DNA of 64,000 nucleotides from assembly GCA_020632665.1 (NCBI GenBank), contig JACKFC010000009.1, positions 86,007 through 150,006 on the forward strand, in the 5' to 3' direction. Under the pieces are notes generated by a model that saw nothing but the letters and a program-made list of their open reading frames with translations, ran no database searches and was not told the origin of the DNA. Position 1 is the stretch's first letter. Every line of letters begins with the position of its first letter. Below, in pieces: positions 10,821-18,113 of the stretch. Position numbers and translations under genes: made by a program. The DNA comes from Deltaproteobacteria bacterium. Its GTDB lineage: Bacteria > Myxococcota_A > UBA9042.

Positions 10821-12376
10821 GTCCGGTCGACGCCGCGCAGGACGCCGAGGCAGTGGCGGGCGAAGCGGTCGAGGCACAGGCAGAAGCGGCGGTCGCCCGG
10901 CTGCGCGACCGCGCCGCATGGACCGACGTCGACGCGGTTCGCTTCTGCGTGGTCGGGCTCGGCGTCTCCGGCGTCGCTGCGGCGAACGCGCTGGCCCGCC
11001 TGGGCGCCGACGTCCGCGCCTACGACGACAAGGACAGCGACGCGCTCGCCGCCACGATGGAGCGACTCGACCCGCGGGTGCGACCGCGCTGCGGTGGCGG
11101 TTTCGTCGCCCGGCGTGGCGAGATCGCCGTCGTCTCGCCGGGCCTCTCGGTGTGCAGCGCGGCCTATCGGCGGATCGCCGCCGGCAGCGACCTGGTCGTC
11201 GGCGAGCTCGAGCTCTTCGCCCGACTCGACGCCGCGACGCGTTCCGGCCAAGGCCACCCGACCGTCGCCATCACCGGCACCGACGGCAAGACCACCACGA
11301 CGATGTTGGTCGACCACCTGCTCCGCACCGCCGGCCATCAGACGCTCTGCGCCGGCAATATCGGCGAGCCGCTGTGCAACCACGTCGGCCGGCTGCACGA
11401 CGACGCCGTGGTCGTGGCCGAGGTCAGCGAGTTCCAGCTCGCGACGACGGCGCTCTTCCGGCCGCGGATCTGGATCCTGACCAACGTCGCCGACGACCAC
11501 CTCGATTGGTTCGCCGGCGACCGCGAGGCCTATATCGCCAGCATGACCGGGCCGGCGAGCCGGGCCGGCGCGCTCGACACCGTGATCTACAGCGCCCACG
11601 ATCCAGCCTTCGCGGCGATGGCCGAGGCGCTTTCGCAGCGCAGCCCGACCGGGCCGCGGCTGGTCCCGATCTCGGCGCGCCAGCCGGTGGTCGCCGGCGG
11701 CTTCGGCCTCGAAGACGGCTGGTTGGTCTACGCTCCGGACGCCGAGAATCGGATCCGCCTGCTCGCCCAGGACGCCCTCGGGCAGGACGCCGGCCGGCCG
11801 ATGCGGGGCGTGCACAACGTCGACAACGCCCTCGGTGCCGCCGCCGCCGCGCTCGCCGCGGGAGCGTCGCTCGAAGCCGTCCGCGCCGGCCTGCGCACCT
11901 TCGAGCTGCCGGCGCACCGGCTCGAACCGGTCGGCAGCTTCGGTGGTGTGCAATTCGTCAACGACTCCAAGGCGACCAACCCGCACGCCGCGATCCACGG
12001 CCTGCGCGGCACCGTGCTGCAGCCACCGCAGCGCCTGGCCTGGATCGGCGGGGGCTCGGAGAAGGACGCCGACTTCGCCGAGGTCGCCGCCGAGGTCGCG
12101 GAGCGGGCCCACGTCGCGCTCTTGATCGGTCAGACCGCGCTTCGCCTGGAGCAAGCGCTGCTGCAGGCCGGCATGGCAGCCACCGACGTGCTCCGCTGCG
12201 AGCATCTGCAAGAGGCCATCGCCCTCGGCTTTCAGCGCCTGCAGCCCGACGGCGGCGTGGTCTTGCTCAGCCCGGCCTGCGCCAGCTTCGGCATGTTCCG
12301 CAGCTACAGCCACCGCGGCGACGTCTTCCGCGAGGCGGTCCGCCAGCTCGGCTCAGCCCTCTCCCGCCGCTCCTGA
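10817..12376 (+). CDS. murD: UDP-N-acetylmuramoylalanine--D-glutamate ligase (MurD-like)
   Basis: The 519-residue protein starts at GTG 10817, overlapping murC by GTGA. An Ala/Glu-rich N-terminal extension of about 40 residues precedes the Rossmann start FCVVGLGVSGVAAANAL. MurD signatures follow: VVSPGLSV, P-loop GTDGKTTTT (about 153-161), AGNIGEPL, NVADDHLDWF, VNDSKATNPHA, a GGGSEKDADF loop and LLSPACASFGMF near the C-terminus. Together they identify the D-Glu-adding ligase. The P-loop Asp (usually Asn) and SEFQL (usually SSFQL) are departures from typical MurD. No other division/cell-wall cluster genes (mraY, murG, ftsW) flank it. Its 3' end overlaps the convergent gene by 24 bases. Confidence 0.85.
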
Positions 12377-13306
12377 AGCCGCCTGTCGCCGCTTGCAGTA
12401 GCGGGCGTTGGCGCGGGCGGCGTCTGGTCGCTCACCGATGGTCGCCGCGGCCAAGAAGGCCGCACGCGCGGCGCGATAGCGCCGACCCTGGGCCAAGATC
12501 ACGCCGGTGGCGAACGAGCGCGGGTACGTCGGGTCGAGCTGCACCAACTCATCGAGCAGATCGAGCCGCCGCTCCATCGTGAGGCCCTGACCGCGCTCGA
12601 CGCGGAACGCGAGCACGGTGCGCCGGGCCCGGCTGCCCGGCTCGGGGCGCGGCGGCGGCACGCGGACGGCCATCGCCAACGCCCGACTCTCCGCCATCAT
12701 CGCGATGACGCCTGCGGCCGCGGGAGCCAAGCCGCCATCGGGCCCGAGCTCCTGGCCGAAGCGGGCCCGGTCGAGCAAGGCGGTAACGCCCGGTGCGACC
12801 GCGCGCAGCGCCCGGGCTTGCGGCGCAGCTGCGTCGAGCGCCTCCACCGGTCGACCAGCGGCACGTCCCGCGGCGAGGGCAGCGCTGGCGGCGACGGCGA
12901 CGTCCCGACCGTAGCGGCGGGCGAAGGCGACCACCGCGCGGTTGCCGCCGGTCAGGGCCAGGCGCCGCAGGCTCTCTTCGGCGGCGCCGCGCGCCCGTCG
13001 GGCCTCGGCGTCTTCGACCACTGCGGCGCCGAGGGTCGCTTCACGCGCGAGCCACGCCACCATCTGCGTGCGGGCGTCGTCCTGCTCGGGAGCCGGCGCG
13101 CCGAGCGCAGGGTCTGCCTGGAGCTGGTGCCAATAGGCCGATGCGTCCTCCTGCCAGCTCTCCAGCCGAAGATCTGGGCGGGCGTCGCCCTGCACCGCGA
13201 ATGGCCAGCGGACGCCAACCGCCGCGACCAGGAGCAGCGCGAGCAACAACACCGGGACCAGCCCGCGCGGCGGGACCAGGACGAGGTCGTCCGGCGCCTC
13301 GCTCAC
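12353..13306 (-). CDS. Single-span membrane protein of unknown function
   Basis: The 317-residue protein starts at GTG 13306, overlapping the TlpA-like gene's stop by GTGA. One N-terminal hydrophobic helix (LVPVLLLALLLVAAVGV, about 16-32) is followed by an Ala/Arg-rich, wholly helical region. The last 60 residues look like a TPR pair (LDELVQLDPTYPRSFATGVI, RRYRAARAAFLAAATIGERP). It is the last gene of the long leftward run. The family is not recognised; it is probably an inner-membrane anchored helical adaptor exposed to the periplasm. Confidence 0.7.
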   Translation of the reverse strand: MSEAPDDLVLVPPRGLVPVLLLALLLVAAVGVRWPFAVQGDARPDLRLESWQEDASAYWHQLQADPALGAPAPEQDDARTQMVAWLAREATLGAAVVEDAEARRARGAAEESLRRLALTGGNRAVVAFARRYGRDVAVAASAALAAGRAAGRPVEALDAAAPQARALRAVAPGVTALLDRARFGQELGPDGGLAPAAAGVIAMMAESRALAMAVRVPPPRPEPGSRARRTVLAFRVERGQGLTMERRLDLLDELVQLDPTYPRSFATGVILAQGRRYRAARAAFLAAATIGERPDAARANARYCKRRQAASGAAGEG

Positions 13307-13959
13307 GGCTGCCTCGCGAGCTGTTGCAGATAGCGCACCAGCTCAGGCGCATCCCAGCGCTGGGCACCGACGAAGCGTCCGACGATCCGGCCCCGCGCGA
13401 CGATCCAGGTCTCCGGCAGTTTGACGGTGCCGAAGCGCGTGCGCAGCATCGTCGCCTCGTCACCGCCCTGCCCGGCAGGATCGCGGCCCCAGGCGACGCC
13501 GCCGGGCAACGCCGTGCCGCCGCCGGAGAGGACCTGCCGCTGCGAGGCCCAGTCGTCGTCGTAGCTCACGGCCACCATGCCGATGCCGATCTGCCGCGCC
13601 ACGCTGGCGAGGCGGAGCCAAGAAGGCATCTCGTCGAGGCACGGCGGGCACCAGGTCGCCCAGAAGTTGACCAACACCACCGATTGCTCGCCGAGGGCCG
13701 CCTGCAGCAACGGCACCTTGCGCCCGTCCGGCAGCTCGATTGGCAGCTCCAGAGCGCCTTGCGGCAGCGGAAGATCGAGGACGGTGATCTTCGCCGCGAC
13801 CGCCGCACGTTCGAGGGTCTCTCTTGCGGTCGCATCGAGCGCCGAGCGGCCGAGCCACAGCGCCAGCAGGCCGACCAGGACCATGCCGGCGGCGATGGTC
13901 CAGCCGGTGCGATTCGCTGCCGGAGCCGGTCGTTCGGTCGTTGCCGCGGACATCGACAT
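13303..13959 (-). CDS. TlpA-like membrane-anchored thioredoxin
   Basis: The 218-residue protein starts at ATG 13959, sharing one base with the rhomboid stop (TGATG) and preceded by GAGGAGG. A single N-terminal helix (TIAAGMVLVGLLALWLG) anchors it, with the thioredoxin-like domain in the periplasm. The active site WATWCPPC places redox cysteines at about 104 and 107, followed by a Met-Pro as in TlpA/ResA-type proteins (CLDEMPSWLRLA). Such proteins reduce disulphides in cytochrome c maturation or other envelope targets. The Cys-containing envelope lipoproteins nearby could be clients, by inference. A later loop rich in Gly (LSGGGTALPGGVAWG) is typical of the extended family. Confidence 0.88.
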   Translation of the reverse strand: MSMSAATTERPAPAANRTGWTIAAGMVLVGLLALWLGRSALDATARETLERAAVAAKITVLDLPLPQGALELPIELPDGRKVPLLQAALGEQSVVLVNFWATWCPPCLDEMPSWLRLASVARQIGIGMVAVSYDDDWASQRQVLSGGGTALPGGVAWGRDPAGQGGDEATMLRTRFGTVKLPETWIVARGRIVGRFVGAQRWDAPELVRYLQQLARQP

Positions 13960-15191
13960 CACTCTGCCTCCTCTTCGGCCGAGACCCGGGTCACGGTCGC
14001 CTCGACCGGCAGCATCGGTGCCAGCGCCGCGGCAAAGCCCGGCATCAGCAGATCCGGCCCGAGCACGACGTAGAGCGCCTCGGCCCCGACTGGATGCAGC
14101 AGGACGCCGTGCTGCCGATGCACGAAGCGTCGCTCGTCGATGGCGCGCCACATGGCGAAGCGATCACCGCGATCCATGGTCAACAGCCGCTCACGCCGGC
14201 CGAGCAAGAGCATGCCACCGAGCGGCAACTCGACGCAGAGCGTGTGGCCGTGCGCGACCGCCCAATCGGCCGAGACGGCCTCGCCCTGGCAGCGATCGCC
14301 CTGCCACAGGCCATAGCGAGGGCTGACGGGCAGGCGCAGCGTGCCGACCGCGGTATCGACCCGGCGCAGCACCGGCGGCTCGATCTCCGGCAAGGTCCCG
14401 GCGCGACGGGCCAGCGCGAGGACCGCGAAGGAGAACGACGCGACCGCGACCACGGCGACGACCACGATCGTGACTCGGCTGCGTCGCGAGGGCGGCCTGG
14501 CGAGCGCATGACCGGCAGCGTCGCGCAGGCGCAGCGGCAGGAGGAGCCCGCCGAGCAACCCGCCGAGGACACCGCCGAGGTGCGCCTCGCCGTCGACGCG
14601 GCCGGCGTCGAGATCATCGGCGAGTCCGCCGAGGCCGAGGATGGTGATCAAGATCACGATCGGCAGGATCACGAGCGAGACGCGGAACCCGCTGGCCAGG
14701 CGTGGCCAGAGCCGCAGGCCGATCGCCAAAAAGGCACCGACCAGGCCGAAGACGCCGCCGGACGCGCCGACCGAGAGCTCGTGGCCAGCGAGGATCGTGC
14801 CGCCGGCGCCGGCGAGCGAGGCAGAACACCACAGCACCAAGAATCCGGCCGCGCCGTAGGCGATCTCGACGTGACGGCCGATCAGCACCAAGCCGACGAC
14901 GTTCAGCAGCAGGTGCGGCCAGCCCTTGTGCAGCAGCGTGCCGGAGAGCGGCCGCCACCAATCTCCGTCCAGCACCCGGTCGGGGATCAGGGCACCGGCC
15001 AGCAAGAGCCGCTCGACGCCTTGGTCGCCCAGCCACTTGCTCGCGCTCTCTTGCAGGATTCCGACCACGATCAGCGCGCCGACCACGAACCACGTCGCCC
15101 GCGCCGGCCGGCGGAACGCCTCGGCCAGCTGGGCCCGAAAGACCGCTGCCTCGAAACGGCGACGCTGCTCTTCCTGTTGCGGATCGTGCAC
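13959..15191 (-). CDS. Rhomboid-family intramembrane serine protease
   Basis: The 410-residue protein probably starts at GTG 15191. Residues 30-260 contain six or so hydrophobic helices with rhomboid hallmarks: HLLLN (His93, Asn97), GASGG with catalytic Ser144, and GEAHLGG with catalytic His204. These match the GxSG/His dyad of active rhomboids, which cleave single-span membrane proteins. After another membrane helix (about 235-255) an unusual soluble C-terminal domain of roughly 150 residues continues (PRYGLWQGDRCQGEAVSADW and beyond). That domain is not part of the protease core and I do not recognise it. It sits within an operon of lipoproteins and membrane-anchored proteins that could be substrates. 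Confidence 0.88.
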   Translation of the reverse strand: MHDPQQEEQRRRFEAAVFRAQLAEAFRRPARATWFVVGALIVVGILQESASKWLGDQGVERLLLAGALIPDRVLDGDWWRPLSGTLLHKGWPHLLLNVVGLVLIGRHVEIAYGAAGFLVLWCSASLAGAGGTILAGHELSVGASGGVFGLVGAFLAIGLRLWPRLASGFRVSLVILPIVILITILGLGGLADDLDAGRVDGEAHLGGVLGGLLGGLLLPLRLRDAAGHALARPPSRRSRVTIVVVAVVAVASFSFAVLALARRAGTLPEIEPPVLRRVDTAVGTLRLPVSPRYGLWQGDRCQGEAVSADWAVAHGHTLCVELPLGGMLLLGRRERLLTMDRGDRFAMWRAIDERRFVHRQHGVLLHPVGAEALYVVLGPDLLMPGFAAALAPMLPVEATVTRVSAEEEAE

Positions 15192-15209
15192 GTGCGGCGA
15201 CCCCGGCGC

Positions 15210-15890
15210 CTACGGCGCGGCGCCCGGCTGGCCCTTGGCGGGGCCGTTGCGCGGGAAGAAGCCACCGAACGCCTCGAGCGCGTCGATATGGTCGCGGTAG
15301 ACGTCGCGCATCTTCTCCAGCCGCTTCTGCACCGCCTCCATCCGCTCGGAGAAGGTCTCCTGCAGCTCGTGCGGGATGTCTTGGTCGTAGCCGGCCGCGG
15401 CGAGGCGGGCGCGGATCTCGGCCGCCTTGTGGAAGGTGGCGTCGACCTCGTTGCGATGCTTCTGCAGGTAGCGGCGCAGCGCATCGGCCGCCTTCTCCGG
15501 GCGATCGACGTGGTCTTCGAGGATCTTCACGCCGGCCTCGAGCAGATCGCTGGTCGCGTGGATGGTCTTGGTCACCTCGGTGAGCGTCTGCTCGTCGAGC
15601 TTCATGTCGGGGTTGCCGTGGTAGACGGGCTGCGACGGCCCGGCGTCCCGATCGTGCTGCTGATCACCGGCGGGGACGGGCTCGCCGCGGGCGATGGTCT
15701 CGCTCGACGCGGCGACGACGTGTTGCCCGGGCTTGGTCGGCTCGACGTCAGGCATCGGCGTCGGCAACGCGGGCGCCGGCGGCGGCGCGAGCGGCGTCGC
15801 CGGCTTCGGCGCTTCCTTGCCACAGCCGACGAGCAACACGGAGGCGATCAGCAGAGGCACGGCCGGCGCGAAGAGAGAAGGACATCGCAT
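15210..15890 (-). CDS. Lipoprotein with helical C-terminal domain
   Basis: The 226-residue protein starts at ATG 15890, sharing one base with the upstream stop (TGATG). The lipobox is LLVGC (Cys around residue 21). A Pro/Ala-rich linker with a few charged residues follows to about residue 90. A strongly helical, charged domain (EQTLTEVTKTIHATSDLLEA, EKMRDVYRDHIDALEAFGG) that may form a helical bundle completes the protein. No known family recognised. The adjacent gene is another lipoprotein, and both probably face the periplasm. Confidence 0.8.
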   Translation of the reverse strand: MRCPSLFAPAVPLLIASVLLVGCGKEAPKPATPLAPPPAPALPTPMPDVEPTKPGQHVVAASSETIARGEPVPAGDQQHDRDAGPSQPVYHGNPDMKLDEQTLTEVTKTIHATSDLLEAGVKILEDHVDRPEKAADALRRYLQKHRNEVDATFHKAAEIRARLAAAGYDQDIPHELQETFSERMEAVQKRLEKMRDVYRDHIDALEAFGGFFPRNGPAKGQPGAAP

Positions 15891-16774
15891 CAGAGGGACC
15901 TCAATAGGTCGCGCACCCAGCCCGCCTTGTCGTGGTCGGGGTGGTGCGTCAGGAAGGCTTGGTAGGTGCGTCGGGCGTCGGCCGTCCGGCCGCGGTGCTG
16001 GTAGAGCGTGGCGAGCAAGAGCAGCGCCTCGGCGTAGCGAGGTGCGCGCTTCAGCACCTTCTCGGCCTCGCTGAGCCGACCAGCGTCGAAGAGCGCCCGC
16101 CCCAACAGGGTCCGGGTGCGGTCGCTCGGACGCCGCTGCAACGACGCGGTCAGGCTGACGATGGCGGCGTCCCGCTGCCCCGACTCCAGTTGACGCTTGC
16201 CGAGGTAATAGAGGTCGGTGGCGTCGAGGCTGGGATCGACCCCGGCCGCGGCGCGGTCCAGCTTGGCGTCGCCGGTGCTCGAAGCAGCGGCCTTCGGCTC
16301 GTCGGCGCGTGCCGCCGGCTTCGGCGACGGGGCAGGCTTCGGCGACGGGGCAGGCTCCGCGCGCGGCTTCGGCTTCGGCTTCGGTGCCGCCTTGGCGACG
16401 ACGGGCTCCGGGCGTGGCGCCGCTGGTGCAGGCTCGGCAGCGTCGGGTGCGGCGGCGGCCGGATCGGCAGCGGGGTCGGCGGCGGCGGCAGGGGCGGCGG
16501 CAGGGCCCGCGGCGGGCTCGGCAGCGGCGACTTCGGCGGAGGGCTCGGCAGCGGCGGCCGCCTCGGCCGGCTGCGCCGCGCTGTCCTGCGTCGGCGTCGC
16601 CTCGGCCGCGGGTGGGACGGCGTCGGCCCCGACCTCGAGCGCGCTCAGGGCGTGTTGCGAGAGCCCGACGGGCGGCGCGTGCTCGGTCGTACAGGCGGAA
16701 AACGCGCACACGATCGCCAACGCGACGATGCCGTACGCGAGGGTCGATTCGGGCTGGTAGGTGGGCCGCTGCAT
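15890..16774 (-). CDS. TPR lipoprotein with long Ala/Pro/Glu linker
   Basis: The 294-residue protein starts at ATG 16774. A lipoprotein signal (IVALAIVCAFSAC) gives a lipidated Cys near residue 27. Residues 45-165 are low-complexity: Ala/Pro/Glu, then a basic KPKPKP and PSPKPAPSPKP stretch. Such stretches are typical of periplasm-spanning or peptidoglycan-contacting linkers. Residues 175-294 are three TPR units (TDLYYLGKRQLESGQRDAAI, RYAEALLLLATLYQHRGRTA, and a final HHPDHDKAGWVRDLLRSL). It is separated from the upstream polysaccharide-like genes by only 34 bases, so it may be the last member of that module, perhaps as a scaffold. Confidence 0.8.
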   Translation of the reverse strand: MQRPTYQPESTLAYGIVALAIVCAFSACTTEHAPPVGLSQHALSALEVGADAVPPAAEATPTQDSAAQPAEAAAAAEPSAEVAAAEPAAGPAAAPAAAADPAADPAAAAPDAAEPAPAAPRPEPVVAKAAPKPKPKPRAEPAPSPKPAPSPKPAARADEPKAAASSTGDAKLDRAAAGVDPSLDATDLYYLGKRQLESGQRDAAIVSLTASLQRRPSDRTRTLLGRALFDAGRLSEAEKVLKRAPRYAEALLLLATLYQHRGRTADARRTYQAFLTHHPDHDKAGWVRDLLRSL

Positions 16775-16808
16775 CGCGCCGAGAGGGTAAGCGCCGCCTG
16801 GGGGGCGG

Positions 16809-18113
16809 TCAACGATCCGGCGTGGTTGCGGAGAGCGCGAGCGATTCGGCCCAGAGCGACGGCGGCGCGATGCCCAGGACCTCGCGGGCGGCGAAGACGA
16901 ACCAGACGGTCGGCGCCACAGCCGGCGTGACGGGAAAGTCCTTGGCCCAGCGCGACGCGTAGGTGAGCGGGACGCCGCCGGCGCAGGCCCAACGGGCCAG
17001 CTGGGCGAGGTCGGCCCGGGCGTGCTCACTCCGGCCCAGCCGGTGCAGGGCGATGGCGCGGGCGACCGAGCCTTCGACGAACCAGGTCTGCGCCGGGTTG
17101 TCGTCGCCGGGGCGCCAGATGCGCCAGGGTCCGTCGACGCCGCCGAGCAGGCGGTCGGTCGCGGCGAGGACGGTTGCCGCGCGCGCTGGGTCGCCGCGCT
17201 GCACGTCGAGCAGGGCGCTCCAGGTGCCGACCGCGTCGAGCGCCGGCTCGGCGTCGAGGCCGTCGGGCCGGGCGCCGCGGGCATAGTGGCCGTCGGCGCC
17301 CAGGAAGAGGCGCTCGGCGATCGTCGCGGCGAGACGCGCGCCGTCGAGGTACTCGCCCTCGGCATCGGCGAGCGCCGCGGCGCGCAAGGCGAAGGCAGCG
17401 TCGATATTGTGTTCGGTGCTGGCCCAATCGGCGCGGGCGAGCGGCTCGAAGCTGGCGCCGTCGGCCGACCAGCGCCCGTAGCCACCGAGGACCAGACCGA
17501 GGTTCGGCGCGAAGCGGTCGCGGAGATAGCCGGCGGCGCGGCGCATGGCGAGGCGGTACCGGCCCTCGCCGTAGCGGCGCTCATAACGCGCCATGGCGTA
17601 AAGCACCCAGGCCACGGCGCCACTGCGGACGTAGCCGAGGTTGTAGAAGCCGTCGTGCTCGATGGCGAAGGAGAAGCCCCACGCTCCGTCGGCGCGTTGC
17701 AGGGCGGCGAGGGTGTCGAGCACCGCGCGGGCCGCGCTCTTGCGCCCCTCTTCGACGCGGAGCAGCGCGTAGAGGGCGTTGTCGTAGGTGAAGCTGCGGT
17801 CGGCCAAGCGCTCGAGGCCGTCGGGACCGCCGGGGTGGCGGGTCGGCGCGGGATAGCTGACGACCGCGGCGCAGTCGGCACACGGGCCCGGCTCGAACGG
17901 CACGGGCTTGTTGGTGGCGTCGAGGTCGTAGAGCTGGCGACGGCGAAAAGGCCGCGTCTGCAAGGCGTCGCTCGCCGCGGTGGCCCAGGACCAGGGCTCG
18001 GCAGCGGCGCAGCGACCATCGGCCGGCGGGGTGACGACCAAGCCACCACCGCAGCCCGCGAGCAGGGAGAGCGGCAGCAGCGCGGCGAGGGCCCGCGCCG
18101 CCGCCCGGGTCAT
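16809..18113 (-). CDS. Lipoprotein with predicted alpha/alpha toroid (carbohydrate-active-like) fold
   Basis: The 434-residue protein starts at ATG 18113, overlapping the GT2 stop by ATGA. The lipobox is LLAGC (Cys about residue 20). The body has regularly spaced helix pairs with conserved-looking turn motifs: SFTYDNALYALL, ADGAWGFSF, EHNIDAAFALRAA, WRPGDDNPAQTWFVEGSVA, GGVPLTYASRWAKDF and APTVWFVFAAREVLGI. Alternating helices with aromatic/acidic turns are the pattern of (alpha/alpha)6 toroids found in glycoside hydrolases, lyases and epimerases. Tyr, Glu, Asp and Trp residues in these turns would line a glycan cleft. Its position immediately after a polysaccharide synthase supports a role in trimming or modifying that polymer in the periplasm. 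Enzyme class is not assigned. Confidence 0.75.
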   Translation of the reverse strand: MTRAAARALAALLPLSLLAGCGGGLVVTPPADGRCAAAEPWSWATAASDALQTRPFRRRQLYDLDATNKPVPFEPGPCADCAAVVSYPAPTRHPGGPDGLERLADRSFTYDNALYALLRVEEGRKSAARAVLDTLAALQRADGAWGFSFAIEHDGFYNLGYVRSGAVAWVLYAMARYERRYGEGRYRLAMRRAAGYLRDRFAPNLGLVLGGYGRWSADGASFEPLARADWASTEHNIDAAFALRAAALADAEGEYLDGARLAATIAERLFLGADGHYARGARPDGLDAEPALDAVGTWSALLDVQRGDPARAATVLAATDRLLGGVDGPWRIWRPGDDNPAQTWFVEGSVARAIALHRLGRSEHARADLAQLARWACAGGVPLTYASRWAKDFPVTPAVAPTVWFVFAAREVLGIAPPSLWAESLALSATTPDR

